This document shows, one piece after another, positions 24,531-34,613 of a stretch of 64,000 nt of DNA. Source of the stretch: Atriophallophorus winterbourni (Eukaryota; Platyhelminthes; Trematoda; Plagiorchiida; Microphallidae); contig JACCGJ010009951.1 in NCBI GenBank assembly GCA_013407085.1, positions 1-64,000 of the forward strand, read 5' to 3'. The number at the start of each line of letters is the position of its first letter. The stretch's first letter is position 1. The notes under the pieces were generated by a model. The model had not been told where the DNA came from and searched no databases. It worked only from the letters and a program-made list of their open reading frames with translations. Made by a program: the position numbers and the translations under genes.

Positions 24531-25140
24531 GTGGGCTGATTTTGTATCAAGTGGTGTCATTGGAAATTCGGAAGCAGTGGAGATTAACAAGGAAGTTTCT
24601 CAAAAGGGTTTGATGCATTTAACTGTATATACAAATGGGAAAACTCCCATTTTCATAACAAAACAGAAAATTGTAATAATCATTTGTAAAAACACAATTG
24701 GCAACTTGTTCATAGGAGCGTTAGCTCAAACGATCTACACCCCCTCCGAACCGAACTTATGGAATGAATCTTAATTTTGTGATATAAAAGAAACCCGCTT
24801 AACAATCACATTTTCATTCGATTGAAATTTGCCGTTGATGTAACGTTTACTCACCCCAAAATTCTACAGTCCCGTCGATAGAACCCAATATAAATAGAAT
24901 TGGACCTGGATCGCTATGGATCATCACTATGAGTATTAGACAAAAAACGCACAAATCACAACAAAGTATTGCGATCCAGCTCAATTTATGGTATCTGTTA
25001 AATACATACGCTTGCTTGTATCCAGCTTTAATACGAAAATCTCATAAAGCCTCCCGCCCTCACATTGAAATATTTGTAAATTAATCTTCCTTCAATTAAT
25101 TAGTTAGAGCGCATACAATGAGCAAAAACACAGGTTTTTG
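24531..25140. other. Stretch downstream of module R1
   Basis: A 90-codon plus-strand frame (24505-24774) has no family motif and is not called. A GATATAAAAGAAAC stretch at about 24781 resembles the CATATAAGAGAAAC stretch downstream of module R3. This is a weak promoter candidate. Confidence 0.3.
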
Positions 25141-25149
25141 CGTTGAGTT

Positions 25150-25925
25150 GAGATCAGAAGAAGAAGAAGAGAATGAGATTATTCGTGTACACGAATTTTC
25201 AGCAATACATTAATTTCTCCACAAAATACAAATATGATAAATTGTATAAAGTGCATCACAATGAAATGATACTTAAGCTAATAAAGTGTCAGGTTACCAT
25301 AGGCTAGACAAATGTGAGGCGAATTAGAAAAATAAAATAAAAATTAGAGAATAACTGGAACATTTCAGCGTCATTTAAAAAATTGTCAAGCGCTTCTTTA
25401 ACTCCATAACAGCTTTCGACTGATCAACCATGTATCGAGCCAAGTATGGAACAAAAGAGTTTCTAAATTTGTTAATTCTCGAATAGGGAATAACATAGTA
25501 ACTTCGGGTGGAGGAAAAAGATTCACAAGAAGCAAGGCTTTTGTTCAGTGGATGTGAACAATCAGAAGAAATAGTTGCGATGAACCTGTTGCATTCACGA
25601 AAGTGACGATCAACAATAGTGTCTCGAATGTCATCAGCGGGAACACAACTCAATCTTGAGATCAGCTTAATACTTCTTCTGATCATCATAAAATCCTTTT
25701 CCAAAAGGCGTAAATGAGGTGTGGAATGATGCAAGAAAAAACAAAAAAGTTGAATAACTTTTAGTGGTATGGAGAGAGAACGGAGGCGAAGTGCATAGAA
25801 TGACATTTGGCGCATCTATTTGAATTGATTTGTTACATGTTTGGTCCAGCTAAGATTGTCAGATATTGTCATGCCAAGATACTTGAAGCTGTGACATCTT
25901 TCGAACACAGAGCCGTTAATCTGCA
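25150..25925 (-). mobile_element. LINE C-terminal RT region with 3' end (TTC-repeat tail)
   Basis: The minus strand reads KYLGMTISDNLSWTKHV near 25880-25830, the 'KYLGVxxSDxLxW' block, then after one in-frame TAG an open frame at 25815-25375 with SFYALRLRSLSIPLK, a FMMIRRSIKLISRLSC block and NSFVPYLARYM. These match the 7.6-8.2 kb LINE. Its 3' untranslated region follows and ends in an (TTC)n tail near 25150. The same 3' end recurs at 60.75-60.93 kb. This is the least eroded C-terminus of this LINE family in the window. Confidence 0.75.
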
Positions 25926-26110
25926 GGAAATGTCAATAAAAGCGCTATTCGGAGTAAAACTATTGAGGCCAAAAATGTGATGTTGCTCACATCCCCCGCT
26001 ACACAACCCATAGTTTGGTCGTTTCTAATCGTCACGAGAGCTTGACCAAGAATCACTTTGTTAATCTGTATATGAAAACCGTGGTTTGTTGTACAAAACC
26101 TTTTTAATGC
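25926..26110 (-). repeat. Fragment of repeat family A lacking the hammerhead core
   Basis: A GTGATGTTGCTCACATCC stretch at about 25977, then ACACAACC and later AGCTTGACCA and AATCACT, match the flanks of other family A copies. The ribozyme core itself is missing. It is a truncated copy. Confidence 0.35.
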
Positions 26111-26384
26111 ATGCAAGTTTGTTGAAAATTGTTGATAATGTAAGGTTTATGTAACTCAGTAGTAAATATGTGAGTGATTCTATCGAGATTTCAACGGTTC
26201 GAACCTTGGTTCTTTTGTACCTTTTCGAGAAATGTGCCTAACGTGCATTATTGGCTACAGATAGATTTAAAATGCGTACCAAAATTAGATCCTGGAAAAA
26301 CAACGACAGTCTGATTTCCTTTCCAATGGGTGAATTATATCACTGCAACTGCATCGCAATATCTAAATCGAGGTGAAAATGGGC

Positions 26385-26585
26385 TTAGTAATCGGATACT
26401 GAAAAGTAGCAAATTGGTGCTATATAACAGTGACATACAAGTATAACTTTGTTTACCGCTTTTCCTTGTTTCAAGGCTCACTGAACCTGATCTTACTGTC
26501 TCCACCTGATGACCGCAAACAGCCAGAAACCGGTAATGGTGTATAAGGGATGGGGATGTGAGAACCAAAATACATTGGTGCTTTT
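26385..26585 (+). repeat. Repeat family A with hammerhead core
   Basis: Upstream block TGTTTCAAGGCTCACTGAAC, then CTTACTGTCTCCAC. CUGAUGA is at 26506-26512, stem II segment CCGC/AAACA/GCCA at 26513-26525, and GAAA at 26526-26529. The stem III palindrome ACCGGU ends at 26534 and H17 is A at 26535. Stem I ACC (26503-26505 region) can face UGG after the cleavage point. The closing pair of stem II is mismatched. This is the most complete plus-strand member of family A. Confidence 0.55.
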
Positions 26586-26589
26586 ATGT

Positions 26590-27540
26590 TTTTCTGATGT
26601 CTTGAGACTGAAGTTAGTTTTAGTGATATTTTTTAAATACAAGACTAGCATCTTTGCGTGGTCGTAAAAATCCCGTTGAGGTTATGGACATCCACTGCTG
26701 CTATGGTGCTCAAACTTGAATCGCGTACTCCCTGAAGAGAGTTAAGATGTCGCGAACATTCCATTACATTGTGAAAATAATCCAATACAAATACGGTTGC
26801 TGCAGCATATCTAACACATCAAAACGTGTAGCAAACCCATCCTCCATAGATGTCCATCGATAGTTTTGATGAAATACGAGGGCTGAAATTATTGTGTTTT
26901 GTAAGAAACGGAAAATCCAGGCATTTTGGCGTGAAACTTTAAATATACTGTTCATCAAGTTCCCACATCGACCAGCGCATATTCTTTTATCAATTAAATG
27001 AAAATATTTATCAGCCTCACAGAAATAAGTTTTTTTATTTAAAATTCATGATAGATTAGCAAACGATCATTAAAGTTTGCGCGTGCATGAATATAAGCAA
27101 AAACCAATTTTTCACGTAGTGGGAATAGTGATGAACGCAGAATAAAAATCGAACAACAAAATGTTTACTTGTAAATTCGGTCGAGAAAATATGCGAAGAA
27201 TTTCGAATTTGCTGTGTAAGATTTGCGAATCTAGACGAACCATTCAATTTAGATTTGATATAAGTCGGAGGTGTGTACAGCGCGGCCTTACTAGACTGAA
27301 CAATGTTTATTCTATTGAAAGTTTATTGAAGCAGAAATATTAGAAATGTTGAAAAATGATCCAATTTAGCTCGCAATAGTTGCCATATCGTCGAAAATAT
27401 CTCAGTTTGCTCACGCGCGCAAACTTTTTCCCATCGCTAACTATTCTATAGTTTTTGTAATCATTGCAAACATCGCGTCGAGATACGCATTTTGATACCT
27501 GTTTCTGTATTCTACCTTGTGTGGTTAACGAGTTATAGTG
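26590..27540. other. Stretch without a recognised gene
   Basis: No coding motif or structured repeat recognised. Its right part may include the 5' untranslated region of the LINE that follows. Confidence 0.35.
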
Positions 27541-28181
27541 GATTATTTGCAATATGACGAAATCACAAGTTTCGAAGCAGCCACATCGACCTGTCGACGA
27601 AACGCCCACTCAGTCGAACAACCCACTTCAGGCTACTAACCAGTTTGACTGCATCACAAGATCCAACATACATACAAAAAATCGATCGATCAAGCTGTGA
27701 CTGCGACATAGAACCAACTTGACCTCAGCGCGAACGCAACAATGGTCACGGCCGGCCCAGCTGATAGGACGGATCTCGACATGCAAAATTGTCCCGAGGT
27801 CCCGTGCAAAGCGTCTAAACTACAGTTGAGTCCCATGGCGAGTAAAGTAATAACGTGTTTTCTGTGTATGGGTAAAATTCATGGTAAATGTGACCGTACT
27901 TTAGCCCCTGATTCAATAGTATTAATAAATGATGAAAAGGTTCCAGGCGCCTGATATGTCTGCGTTCGTTGCAGAGCTAAATCCTTGAACGGTATCGATA
28001 CTTTTGAAGCCAAATTAGAAAATAGAATGGCAAGTTTCGAGTTGAGCCTTCGACGTGTAAAGGAAATATCGACAAATCATGTGAGCACTGATGTAAACAT
28101 TCCCATCAATACAACGATTTCAAAGATACCACTGAAGGAATCTGAGTCTAAGGCTATTGGTGTGCCAAAAAAAGAAAAAAC

Positions 28182-28240
28182 AGGATTAATGTGTGTGTGA
28201 TGGAGATGCATGCAAATGAGCTTTTTTATTTAGGATTAAT
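28182..28240 (+). mobile_element. 41-bp insertion with 9-bp target-site duplication inside LINE ORF1
   Basis: AGGATTAAT at 28182-28190 is repeated at 28232-28240. The 41 bp between them start with (GT)n, continue with GATGGAGATGCATGCAAATG and end T-rich. The interior matches, in reverse orientation, the GCATGCA/TTTCCATCACACAC flank of family B repeats (for example 39.96-39.99 kb). It is a very short mobile copy inserted after the LINE. Confidence 0.6.
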
Positions 28241-29947
28241 CCCGTTTTGGAATCAGTTAAAACGATCACGGAAGTAGGCAAATCTTACAGAGATATGCTG
28301 TTACGGTCGACTCCAGCTGTACACTCCAAAACTGTTTTACCCGACTCACAAAGTCAAGTCCCAAATGCTTTAAATTCGAAAAAATCTGACTTTCCGGTAC
28401 GCAAAAAGAACTCCCCATACGCGCTGAGCGTGATATGTACGAACGTTAGCGAGTCCCAAGAAAGCCTGTTTGATAGCAAGCAGAAACAGAGAAATGGACT
28501 CAACTTTCCCACCTAATGCAAATTGAACATGTAATCGCGGAAAAAGTGACTCGTCTAACTCGCTTCTCAACTTCAGCTCATATTGATCAACCTAGATTGC
28601 TCAAGGTAACACTGAAATGCGAGTCTGATATCGAGAACGTATTGCTGAATGCGTACCTACTCAAGACAGATCCCGACTCAAACTGCCGCATATATCCCGA
28701 TGTACCATGGTGGGAAACGAAGGGTAACTTGAACGTCAGGGAAAAACGGTATCACGAAGTATAGTTCTACTTGGTGTACCAGAAAATACTTCGCGAGCAA
28801 CGATTCAGGAAACCGTAGAGCACGACGTCAAGCAATGGCGCTACATTGTGTGTTCTCTAGATATTTCTAATGCCGTTGTTGTGGACACTTTTCGAGTTCC
28901 TTTTTTCCCAAAATATAAAGGGGATGGACCGAAACCAACGATGTTAGACATGGCCCACTCAAACCCAATGTCATAAGTCAAACACCCCCATCTGAAGACA
29001 GCGGATAGCAGCGTTTCCATCCAAATGGAAGAAATCAATGCATCAAAAAACGCTGTAGATCCGGCTCAAATCTAGTCGGACTGAGCAATTCACACCGAAA
29101 TCTAATTGTCGATTCATGCGGTCGGCGACCAATAAGCATCTCACATGTTTTATCATCTCAGACGCTGAGTATTGAGAGGGATCCGGCATCACACTGTTTA
29201 ACGCCTTATAACACCACATGATTTAGCACTACTTGTTAAGTCCGACTCCAGAGAAGCCTGACCAATAACTTCAGTTTACACCGCGTCATTACTCACGAAA
29301 AATACAATTAAGTGCATCTATACAAACGCAAACAGCCTTTTCAACAAATTAATCGAATTGTCCGAGATTTATAATGAAACGGCGCCAGACATAGTTGCCA
29401 TTACAGAAACGTGGTTCCATGCCTCATTTTCTGATAATAAACTCTCTTTGCCCAGCATGTCTCTATTCCGGCTTGACCATTTAGGTGATGGCGGAGGAGC
29501 AGCACTCTACTTCAAGCAATCGTTTATCTGTAGAGCTATGAACGACCAGACCCTTGATGTAACTGACACATTTTGGTGCTCTCTGACTCTTACTTCAGGA
29601 GACCAATGCATTATTGGAGTGATCTATCGTTCTCCAACAGCAACTCTCGACCTAAACAATAAACTGATTAATGTTTTGCGCTATGTAACAACGCGGTACA
29701 ATACTCAAATATTGATAATGGTGGATTTCAACTCTCCCCAGCTCTTTCGCCGGGACGATCATCCATCAGAGACACTTGAATATGAACTTCCAGCCGTCTT
29801 GGATTATGCACCCCTTTATAACCACGTTTTTGGATTCACTCGTATGAGGGGATCAGACCAGCCGTCTACCTTGGACTTAATACTTACATCAGACCCTACA
29901 GCTGTAGAGAATATCGTTTACCACATTCCAAACGGAACTGCCGCAGG

Positions 29948-30006
29948 TGTATATATATATATATAAAATATATTTATATATATATAATATATATATATTT
30001 TATATG

Positions 30007-30036
<30 letters not shown>
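29948..30036. repeat. (TA)n microsatellite
   Basis: Interrupted TA dinucleotide tract, exactly at the point where the LINE endonuclease frame is lost and the LINE 3' end begins. Confidence 0.9.
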
Positions 30037-30041
<5 letters not shown>

Positions 30042-30240
30042 CGAAACTCGACGATTATATGAGAGCTAATCCGAATTTTGCCCCCCACTAATAATGAACT
30101 ATCACCGTCGCATTGATTTTGATTTTATATACATATACATATACACATATATATACACTTGTACCTACAGTTCCACTCTATGGTCATTGTAAAGTTAATT
30201 GCTTTTTCAACCATAAATCTTGAATCTTGAATCTGAATAT

Positions 30241-30879
30241 GAAGTGAGCAGAAGTCATAAGATTAGCATATGTTGCTGCAGCCATTTCACGCGATAGACC
30301 GGTCGAACGGTGTCAGATGGGAGATTAAACAGCATGATTTTAAAAGAAATGTGACTGCATATACTATTTCCATATCCGTGTAATTAACTTGCTATTGGTT
30401 ATATTTGCTAATTGACCTTATTATGGTAATTATGGTTCTCCCATCCCATCGCCTACTCTCTCTTGTGGTCTCAGTAGTATGAAACTGTACCAGTGATAAG
30501 ATTTCACCCACAGGGCAAGAGGCAGTTGACGTATGTCTGTAACCTTGTTCCTCGTAATGTTGTTGGACAATCAGGGTTCCTTACATCTCCCTAATCATGA
30601 AACTCTAGTGGGCATGTGGGTTCTCATCTCAAGGGCGCCAGTGAAATGTGAATCTTTGTTTTTAATAGCAAGGAAGGTAACACGAAAACGTGGTCGTTCC
30701 ATGTCCTTATTATAGGAGATTACGCAATTGTGAGAGAGTATCGAAACTGAATGCTGCAGAATATTTTAAAAAATTTCGGTGAACACACTTTTTCATCAAC
30801 AAGGAAACACTACAGATATGTTATATTGTAACACTCCACGAGCTTCGAACTTTCGAAAAAATATACTAATATAATACAG
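30241..30879. other. Spacer between LINE and pseudogene
   Basis: No gene recognised. If a promoter and first exon of the decayed paralogue once lay close to it, no CCAAT/TATA arrangement like those of the intact genes is recognisable here. Confidence 0.35.
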
Positions 30880-30886
30880 TTTTCGA

Positions 30887-31540
30887 ATGGAAGGAAGTTT
30901 TTTTCACAATTTGCAATGCGAGGAACTCGTGTTCACAACGAGCTACGATAAATCTATTTGATGTTTCATTTTGCAATAGTTATAACATCCTTAATGTGCA
31001 TGGAGACAAGGTGTTTGTAAAATCCATACAGTGGGCAAGTGGCGACACTCATCTCAATCATCGGACCCGAAAATATCAATATAAATTCCCAAACACATTT
31101 GTACAAGTATTCCGAACTTCAAGATTCAATGAGTGCTACAATATACGACGGTGTCGACCGACTCGTTAGACATCACGATAAATGTTGTCACACAAAAGCT
31201 AGTTAAAAATAAAATGGTCAGGAGGAAACCCATGACAGACACCTGCATGGATAAGAGGTTAGGTCGATTGAGATGACCAATCAGAAACGATTTGACAGCT
31301 GAACGACTGAAAATGCCTCATTTATCATTTGGGCCGTTGAATCTTTAATCGTTCCTGAAAGAATCACATATCCATATGCGAATTCTGGTTGATTCTCCTA
31401 TCTACAGACAGACCTCAGTGATTATTCATTGCGAGGAACGAACAACATAACTTCGTCTGATTTCAATCAAATGCGACGTAATATGGCTTACAGTCTCACA
31501 ATGATCGCTTTCCTCTATTCTATGTGCATAAAGTAGACTC
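30887..31540 (+). pseudogene. Decayed third paralogue of the 19.8 and 38.9 kb genes
   Basis: It begins ATGGAAGGAAG (30887) like the paralogue at 38954 and, as in the first paralogue, has an acceptor-like CAG seven bases upstream (30880). The core is recognisable at nucleotide level. GGGCAAGTGGCGAC (31033-31046) corresponds to the GGCAAxTTGCGTC stretch, AAATATCAATATAAATTCCC (31071-31090) to the KYQYEFP codons, and TTTGTACAAG (31099-31108) to FVQG. TCAAGATTCA and then CATCACGATAAATGTTGTCACAC (split by me at 31171-31193) correspond to the QDS and IKINVVTP codons. About 35 bp are deleted after the FVQGF codons. A GGCTTACAGTCTCACAATGA stretch near 31486 marks the former DSGLHSHNE region. Stops and frameshifts prevent translation. 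The extreme 3' boundary is approximate. Confidence 0.7.
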
Positions 31541-31594
31541 CACATATTTCAATTTTTAACATGACCAACATATATATTTAAAAATGGTAAGTAA

Positions 31595-31865
31595 TTTAAA
31601 TTCTCATTTGCATGTTTTTCTTCAGAAACACCCCATTCATGCTGCTTGCACTCATCAGGTATGGATAGCAGGATAAGGACCGCATTCGCTTGAAACAGTG
31701 GAAGAATGCAAAACAAGTTGCGCTTGTATTTCACTGTTGAGTAAGGCTGTTACGACCAACCGGTTCAATGATATGTACCCAAACAAATGTGTAATGGGAT
31801 TAAAACAATGATCGTGTACAAAAATTCTAATTGGCATGCATTTTCATCACACATACACATATCCC
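31595..31865 (-). repeat. Repeat family B, hammerhead-type core
   Basis: On the minus strand CUGAUGA (31658-31652) is intact and is followed by GUGC, AAGCA, GCAU (stem II, one changed pair) and then GAAU in place of GAAA. Flanks match family B: CGCTTGAAACAGTGG, AAGTTGCGCTTGTAT, CACTGTTGAGTAAGG, ACGACCAACC and ACCCAAACAAATGTG. The lost GAAA should abolish cleavage. Confidence 0.5.
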
Positions 31866-31904
31866 CGGACATGTTTCGTGTTGTTTTCTCTCCCGGGAAT
31901 TTTT

Positions 31905-32125
31905 GTTCATGATCATGAGTTTAAATCCTATGTTTGTGACTACTCATCCGTGCTAAGCCCATTGAAATATTCACAAAGTTGATCACGACGGTCCATAATG
32001 TAAGCACTGGACTCGAGTTTCGTTCTTATTTGAGCTCATCAGCAGTGCATATCCTCCTCCGATTCGGGTGGGATTCAAACCCCCGAACATCACCACCATT
32101 GGCCATCGGCCGTGACCTGCATGCT
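31905..32125 (-). mobile_element. tRNA-derived SINE-like element with hammerhead ribozyme, minus copy
   Basis: The minus strand has a pol III B-box type sequence (GGTTTGAATCC, 32081-32071), then a GGAGGATATGCACTG stretch leading into a type I hammerhead at 32048-32004. Stem I GCACUG/CAGUGC has six pairs and CUGAUGA is at 32042-32036. Stem II GCUC/GAAC has one mismatch and GAAA is at 32021-32018. Stem III ACU/AGU has a two-base loop, with GUC at the cleavage point between 32010 and 32009. The A-box region is eroded. A second copy lies in inverted orientation at 32.6-32.8 kb. Schistosome Sm-alpha repeats are known to combine a pol III promoter and a hammerhead. This looks like a relative. Confidence 0.7.
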
Positions 32126-32590
32126 GAAACGCGCTGTAGTCTTATTAACATTTCTGTTTTCTGTCTCTATCCCCCCTCATATAGTTCTAGGCCTGGGCAA
32201 CCTGACAGTATCTTAGCCCACGTGCAGTCTCCGAATGTGCGGCACTTTGCCTGGATCAGGCTTGTGCTGTCATACATCATACATACATCACCATTATAGT
32301 CCCACGGCTTAAGACCTGGGCCTCCGTCCATCTACGTCCATCTACACGTGTTAGAGCACTTGCGTGTCCTTCAAAATCGATTACCATCTTATAAATTTCA
32401 CCTACAGCTGATTAGTGATAATTATTTAGCTCATTGTTATGTGAATAAATTATGTCATAGACCTGTCATGGAGATCAGATCTGTTGGACAACCACAACAG
32501 TTGTTGCAGGCTCCTTCCGAACTGGTCGGGCAAACAAAGCTACTCAAATGTGCAAATCTGGAGAACAGTTCATAAACACTTAATTGCGAT
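32126..32590. other. Sequence between the two inverted SINE copies
   Basis: No gene seen. Blocks such as GGCAACCTGACAGTATC and CAACAGTTGTTGCAGGCTCC look repetitive in style, and may be the 5' part of one of the flanking elements, but no second copy is in this window. Confidence 0.3.
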
Positions 32591-32599
32591 CGGTCAAAC

Positions 32600-32820
32600 G
32601 GTGGACGGTAGCCCAGATCGTTAAGGCGTGGGACTACAATGGTGATGGTCGGGGGTTCAAATCCCACCCGAAGCGGAGGATATGCACTGCTGATGAGCTC
32701 AAATTGGAGCGAAACTCAACTCCAGTGCTCCCATTATGGACTGTCGTGATCCACTATGTGAATAGTTCGATGGGCTTGGCACGGATGAGTAGTCACAAAC
32801 ATCAAACAACACATTCTCCA
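32600..32820 (+). mobile_element. tRNA-derived SINE-like element with hammerhead ribozyme, plus copy
   Basis: An A-box-like TAGCCCAGATCGTTAAGG (32609-32626) and B-box GGTTCAAATCC (32654-32664) give a tRNA-like head. The T stem has a mismatch and the cloverleaf is incomplete, so it is not a working tRNA gene. The hammerhead follows at 32684-32728. Stem I is GCACUG/CAGUGC, CUGAUGA is at 32690-32696, and stem II GCUC/GAGC is perfectly paired (32697-32710). GAAA is at 32711-32714 and UC at the cleavage point (32721-32722). Stem III is eroded (CUCAACUC), so the 15.2-16.2 pair is lost. The 3' part matches the minus copy up to GATGAGTAGTCACAAAC (about 32784-32800). Confidence 0.7.
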
Positions 32821-33720
32821 CAAACTAATTCGAGCGACATGTATGTTTAAGATGGGAATTCATGGTGGCATATGAAAGAATTACTGAAACGACGTAACAG
32901 AAATCGGTCATTGATACTTCTTTGTTTATCTTCCCTTCACCCCGTGAATAGAATGTGGTTTAACTAAAATAAATTGAGGTTGAACGACTTCAAATTTAGT
33001 TGATTTGATTGTGACTAAAGCGATTATTCCTTGAGTACATTGACTATACGCTTGATGAACTCGATAGAACAACAACTCTGTCAGCGAGCTTTATCTTGAT
33101 GTTTCGTAAAACATTTTCATATAGTTTGAACCAACAAACTGTGGACGCTCAGTCAAAATGTAAATAACAAAAGTCCAGCATTGCTATGGATATGGCTAAT
33201 CGCTTCAAAGTTTTGCACATTCAGATAAAACACAAGCATTTCTACAAATTGCCCGAAATGATGCTCAATCGTTGGTTCAAAATCGGCTTTGTCAACCTCA
33301 ATTCAGGTCATTTCCCACATCTATGAATCAAACCAGATGTGCTCACATTTTGCTTGTCAACAGGCCTTCTGCGTTAAATATGATTTGTACCCAAAGCCAC
33401 GTTATATCTTTTTGTTTGGAGTATGACGAAATCGGTTTCCATCGTATTGTTTTGTTGCCTGTCTCGCGTCGCATTGTCGCACGCACGCACGCACGCACGC
33501 ATGCGCACACACAGACGCACATAAAGTGTGCTTGCGTTTTACGCGACCCTACTAGGTCATTTTCGAGTGACGTGTCATGTGACTTCTAGGTCAACTTAAA
33601 TTAAAATTTGAAATGATTTTTTATCCGAGCGATCGCTCCATACGTGCATGAAAGGTTTATATTGAGGCGTGGAGCTTCTGTAATATCCGTAGCTAACTTA
33701 CACCAGACTTGTCATTTCAG
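32821..33720. other. Stretch without a recognised gene, with (ACGC)n/(AC)n run
   Basis: A tetranucleotide-like ACGC run with CA repeats is at about 33477-33522. The open frame across it (33272-33589) is a repeat translation (RTHARTHAHTQTH) and is rejected. Confidence 0.4.
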
Positions 33721-33915
33721 CAATCAATCCAAAAAGTGTTATCAACATGGATGGATGCTATGGTGAAAGGAATGAATGTGATTTTCTGCCGATCAATTAG
33801 TTTACCTGAAGATGTCCATGAAGAACTAAAATTCGTTTGGTGTGATTTTGTTATCAAACAATTTGGCGTATGCCTTTCTGAACCTATAAAAATTAGATTG
33901 CTGCTATTTGAGTAG
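33721..33915 (+). CDS. Possible orphan terminal exon, about 64 codons, unknown
   Basis: A TTGTCATTTCAG acceptor ending at 33720 is followed by an open frame that reads from CAATCAATCC to a TAG at 33913-33915 and includes SISLPEDVHEELKFVW and CDFVIKQFGVCLSEP. AATAAA follows at about 33954. Amino-acid composition looks more protein-like than nearby frames. I recognise no family. No upstream exon was found, so it may be a retained piece of a lost gene or chance. Confidence 0.25.
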   Translation, partial: QSIQKVLSTWMDAMVKGMNVIFCRSISLPEDVHEELKFVWCDFVIKQFGVCLSEPIKIRLLLFE

Positions 33916-33959
33916 CAAGTTGTCTAAAGTTTTATTGAAAATCATGCTGGATTAATAAA

Positions 33960-34365
33960 AAACGTATTCCCATCAAGGCTGCAATATTTTCCCGCATTTG
34001 TACGAAATTTGATCGGTATTATCGTAGAGAATAAATAGTATCCGTGAACAATTACTCCATTAGGGACGCAAATCTTCTGTGTGGCGAGACGCGCCTCTTT
34101 GATGTAATCATTTTTAAGACTATAACCCTATCATATTCGGAAGTAATTGGCAATCGCTATTCTTAAATATTTAAATTTTACCATATTCACAATCGCTTTG
34201 CTCGATACTCAAGTAAAATATCGAGTTAATTTCTGAAATTTTGATTATGCTAGACTTATCCGGAATTTTTAATTGAAGGTGTACGTCTTACGCCTCTTGT
34301 GGAACAGACCAAGTCCTGGTTGCTACGATCTTCAATTAATTACGAAATAACGAAACCACAACAAT
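33960..34365. other. AT-rich stretch without a recognised gene
   Basis: Nothing recognised. Confidence 0.35.
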
Positions 34366-34613
34366 CTAACCCTTTGTCTGCTGACGGTAACTCTAGTTAC
34401 CACCTCAAATTTTAGCCCATAGAAATTAAACAAGCAGTAAAATTACGTTCCTAAATGCTGACGGTAACTCCAGGTTCCACTTCAAAATATCATGGAAAAT
34501 ATATACATTAAACATAAAAATTAATCATGTGTTTTATTTATGTCATAATTAAGCAGAATAACACAAAAATATTATTATATACGTGTATCCAATTACCGTA
34601 GACAAAGAGTTAA
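34366..34613. mobile_element. piggyBac-like MITE (TTAA target)
   Basis: The left end CCCTTTGTCTGCTGACGGTAA begins at 34370 and the right end is its imperfect reverse complement (ATTACCGTAGACAAAGAG, 34592-34609). TTAA follows the right end (34610-34613) and CTAA precedes the left end (34366-34369), fitting a mutated TTAA target duplication. Inside, a TGCTGACGGTAACTC motif occurs twice (about 34379 and 34457). No coding capacity. It shares its design, but not its whole sequence, with the element at 4606-4846. Confidence 0.55.

Larger units (their letters stand above)
27545..30240 (+). mobile_element. CR1-like LINE with ORF1 and endonuclease but no RT domain
   Basis: A damaged ORF1 starts near 27554. 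A PHD-like zinc-binding array follows at about 27850-27985 (CFLCMGKIHGKC, then CVRC after a stop), as known in CR1 ORF1 proteins. An ORF1 RNA-binding-like block RLLKVTLKCESDIENVLLNA lies near 28590-28650. ORF2 endonuclease: 29358-29966 reads APDIVAITETWFH, a DHLGDGGGAALYFK block, CIIGVIYRSPTA and VDFNSP (DFN box), ending in a STLDLILTSDP block. After residue 190 or so the frame runs directly into a (TA)n tract (29948-30036) and then a 3' end with a repeated TTGAATC tail near 30215-30240. The whole reverse transcriptase is missing. Frameshifts break ORF1. Confidence 0.8.

Noticed and set aside
24505..24774. 90-codon plus-strand frame downstream of module R1
   Set aside because: No domain, no conservation with the equivalent place after R2 or R3, and composition typical of random AT-rich sequence.
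32605..32680. tRNA gene suggested by A-box and B-box sequences
   Set aside because: The T stem has a mismatch, the acceptor and anticodon arms do not close properly, and the second copy keeps only the B-box. It is the head of a SINE-like repeat.
33272..33589. 106-codon plus-strand frame
   Set aside because: Its second half is a translation of the ACGC/CA microsatellite, and no motif is present in the first half.
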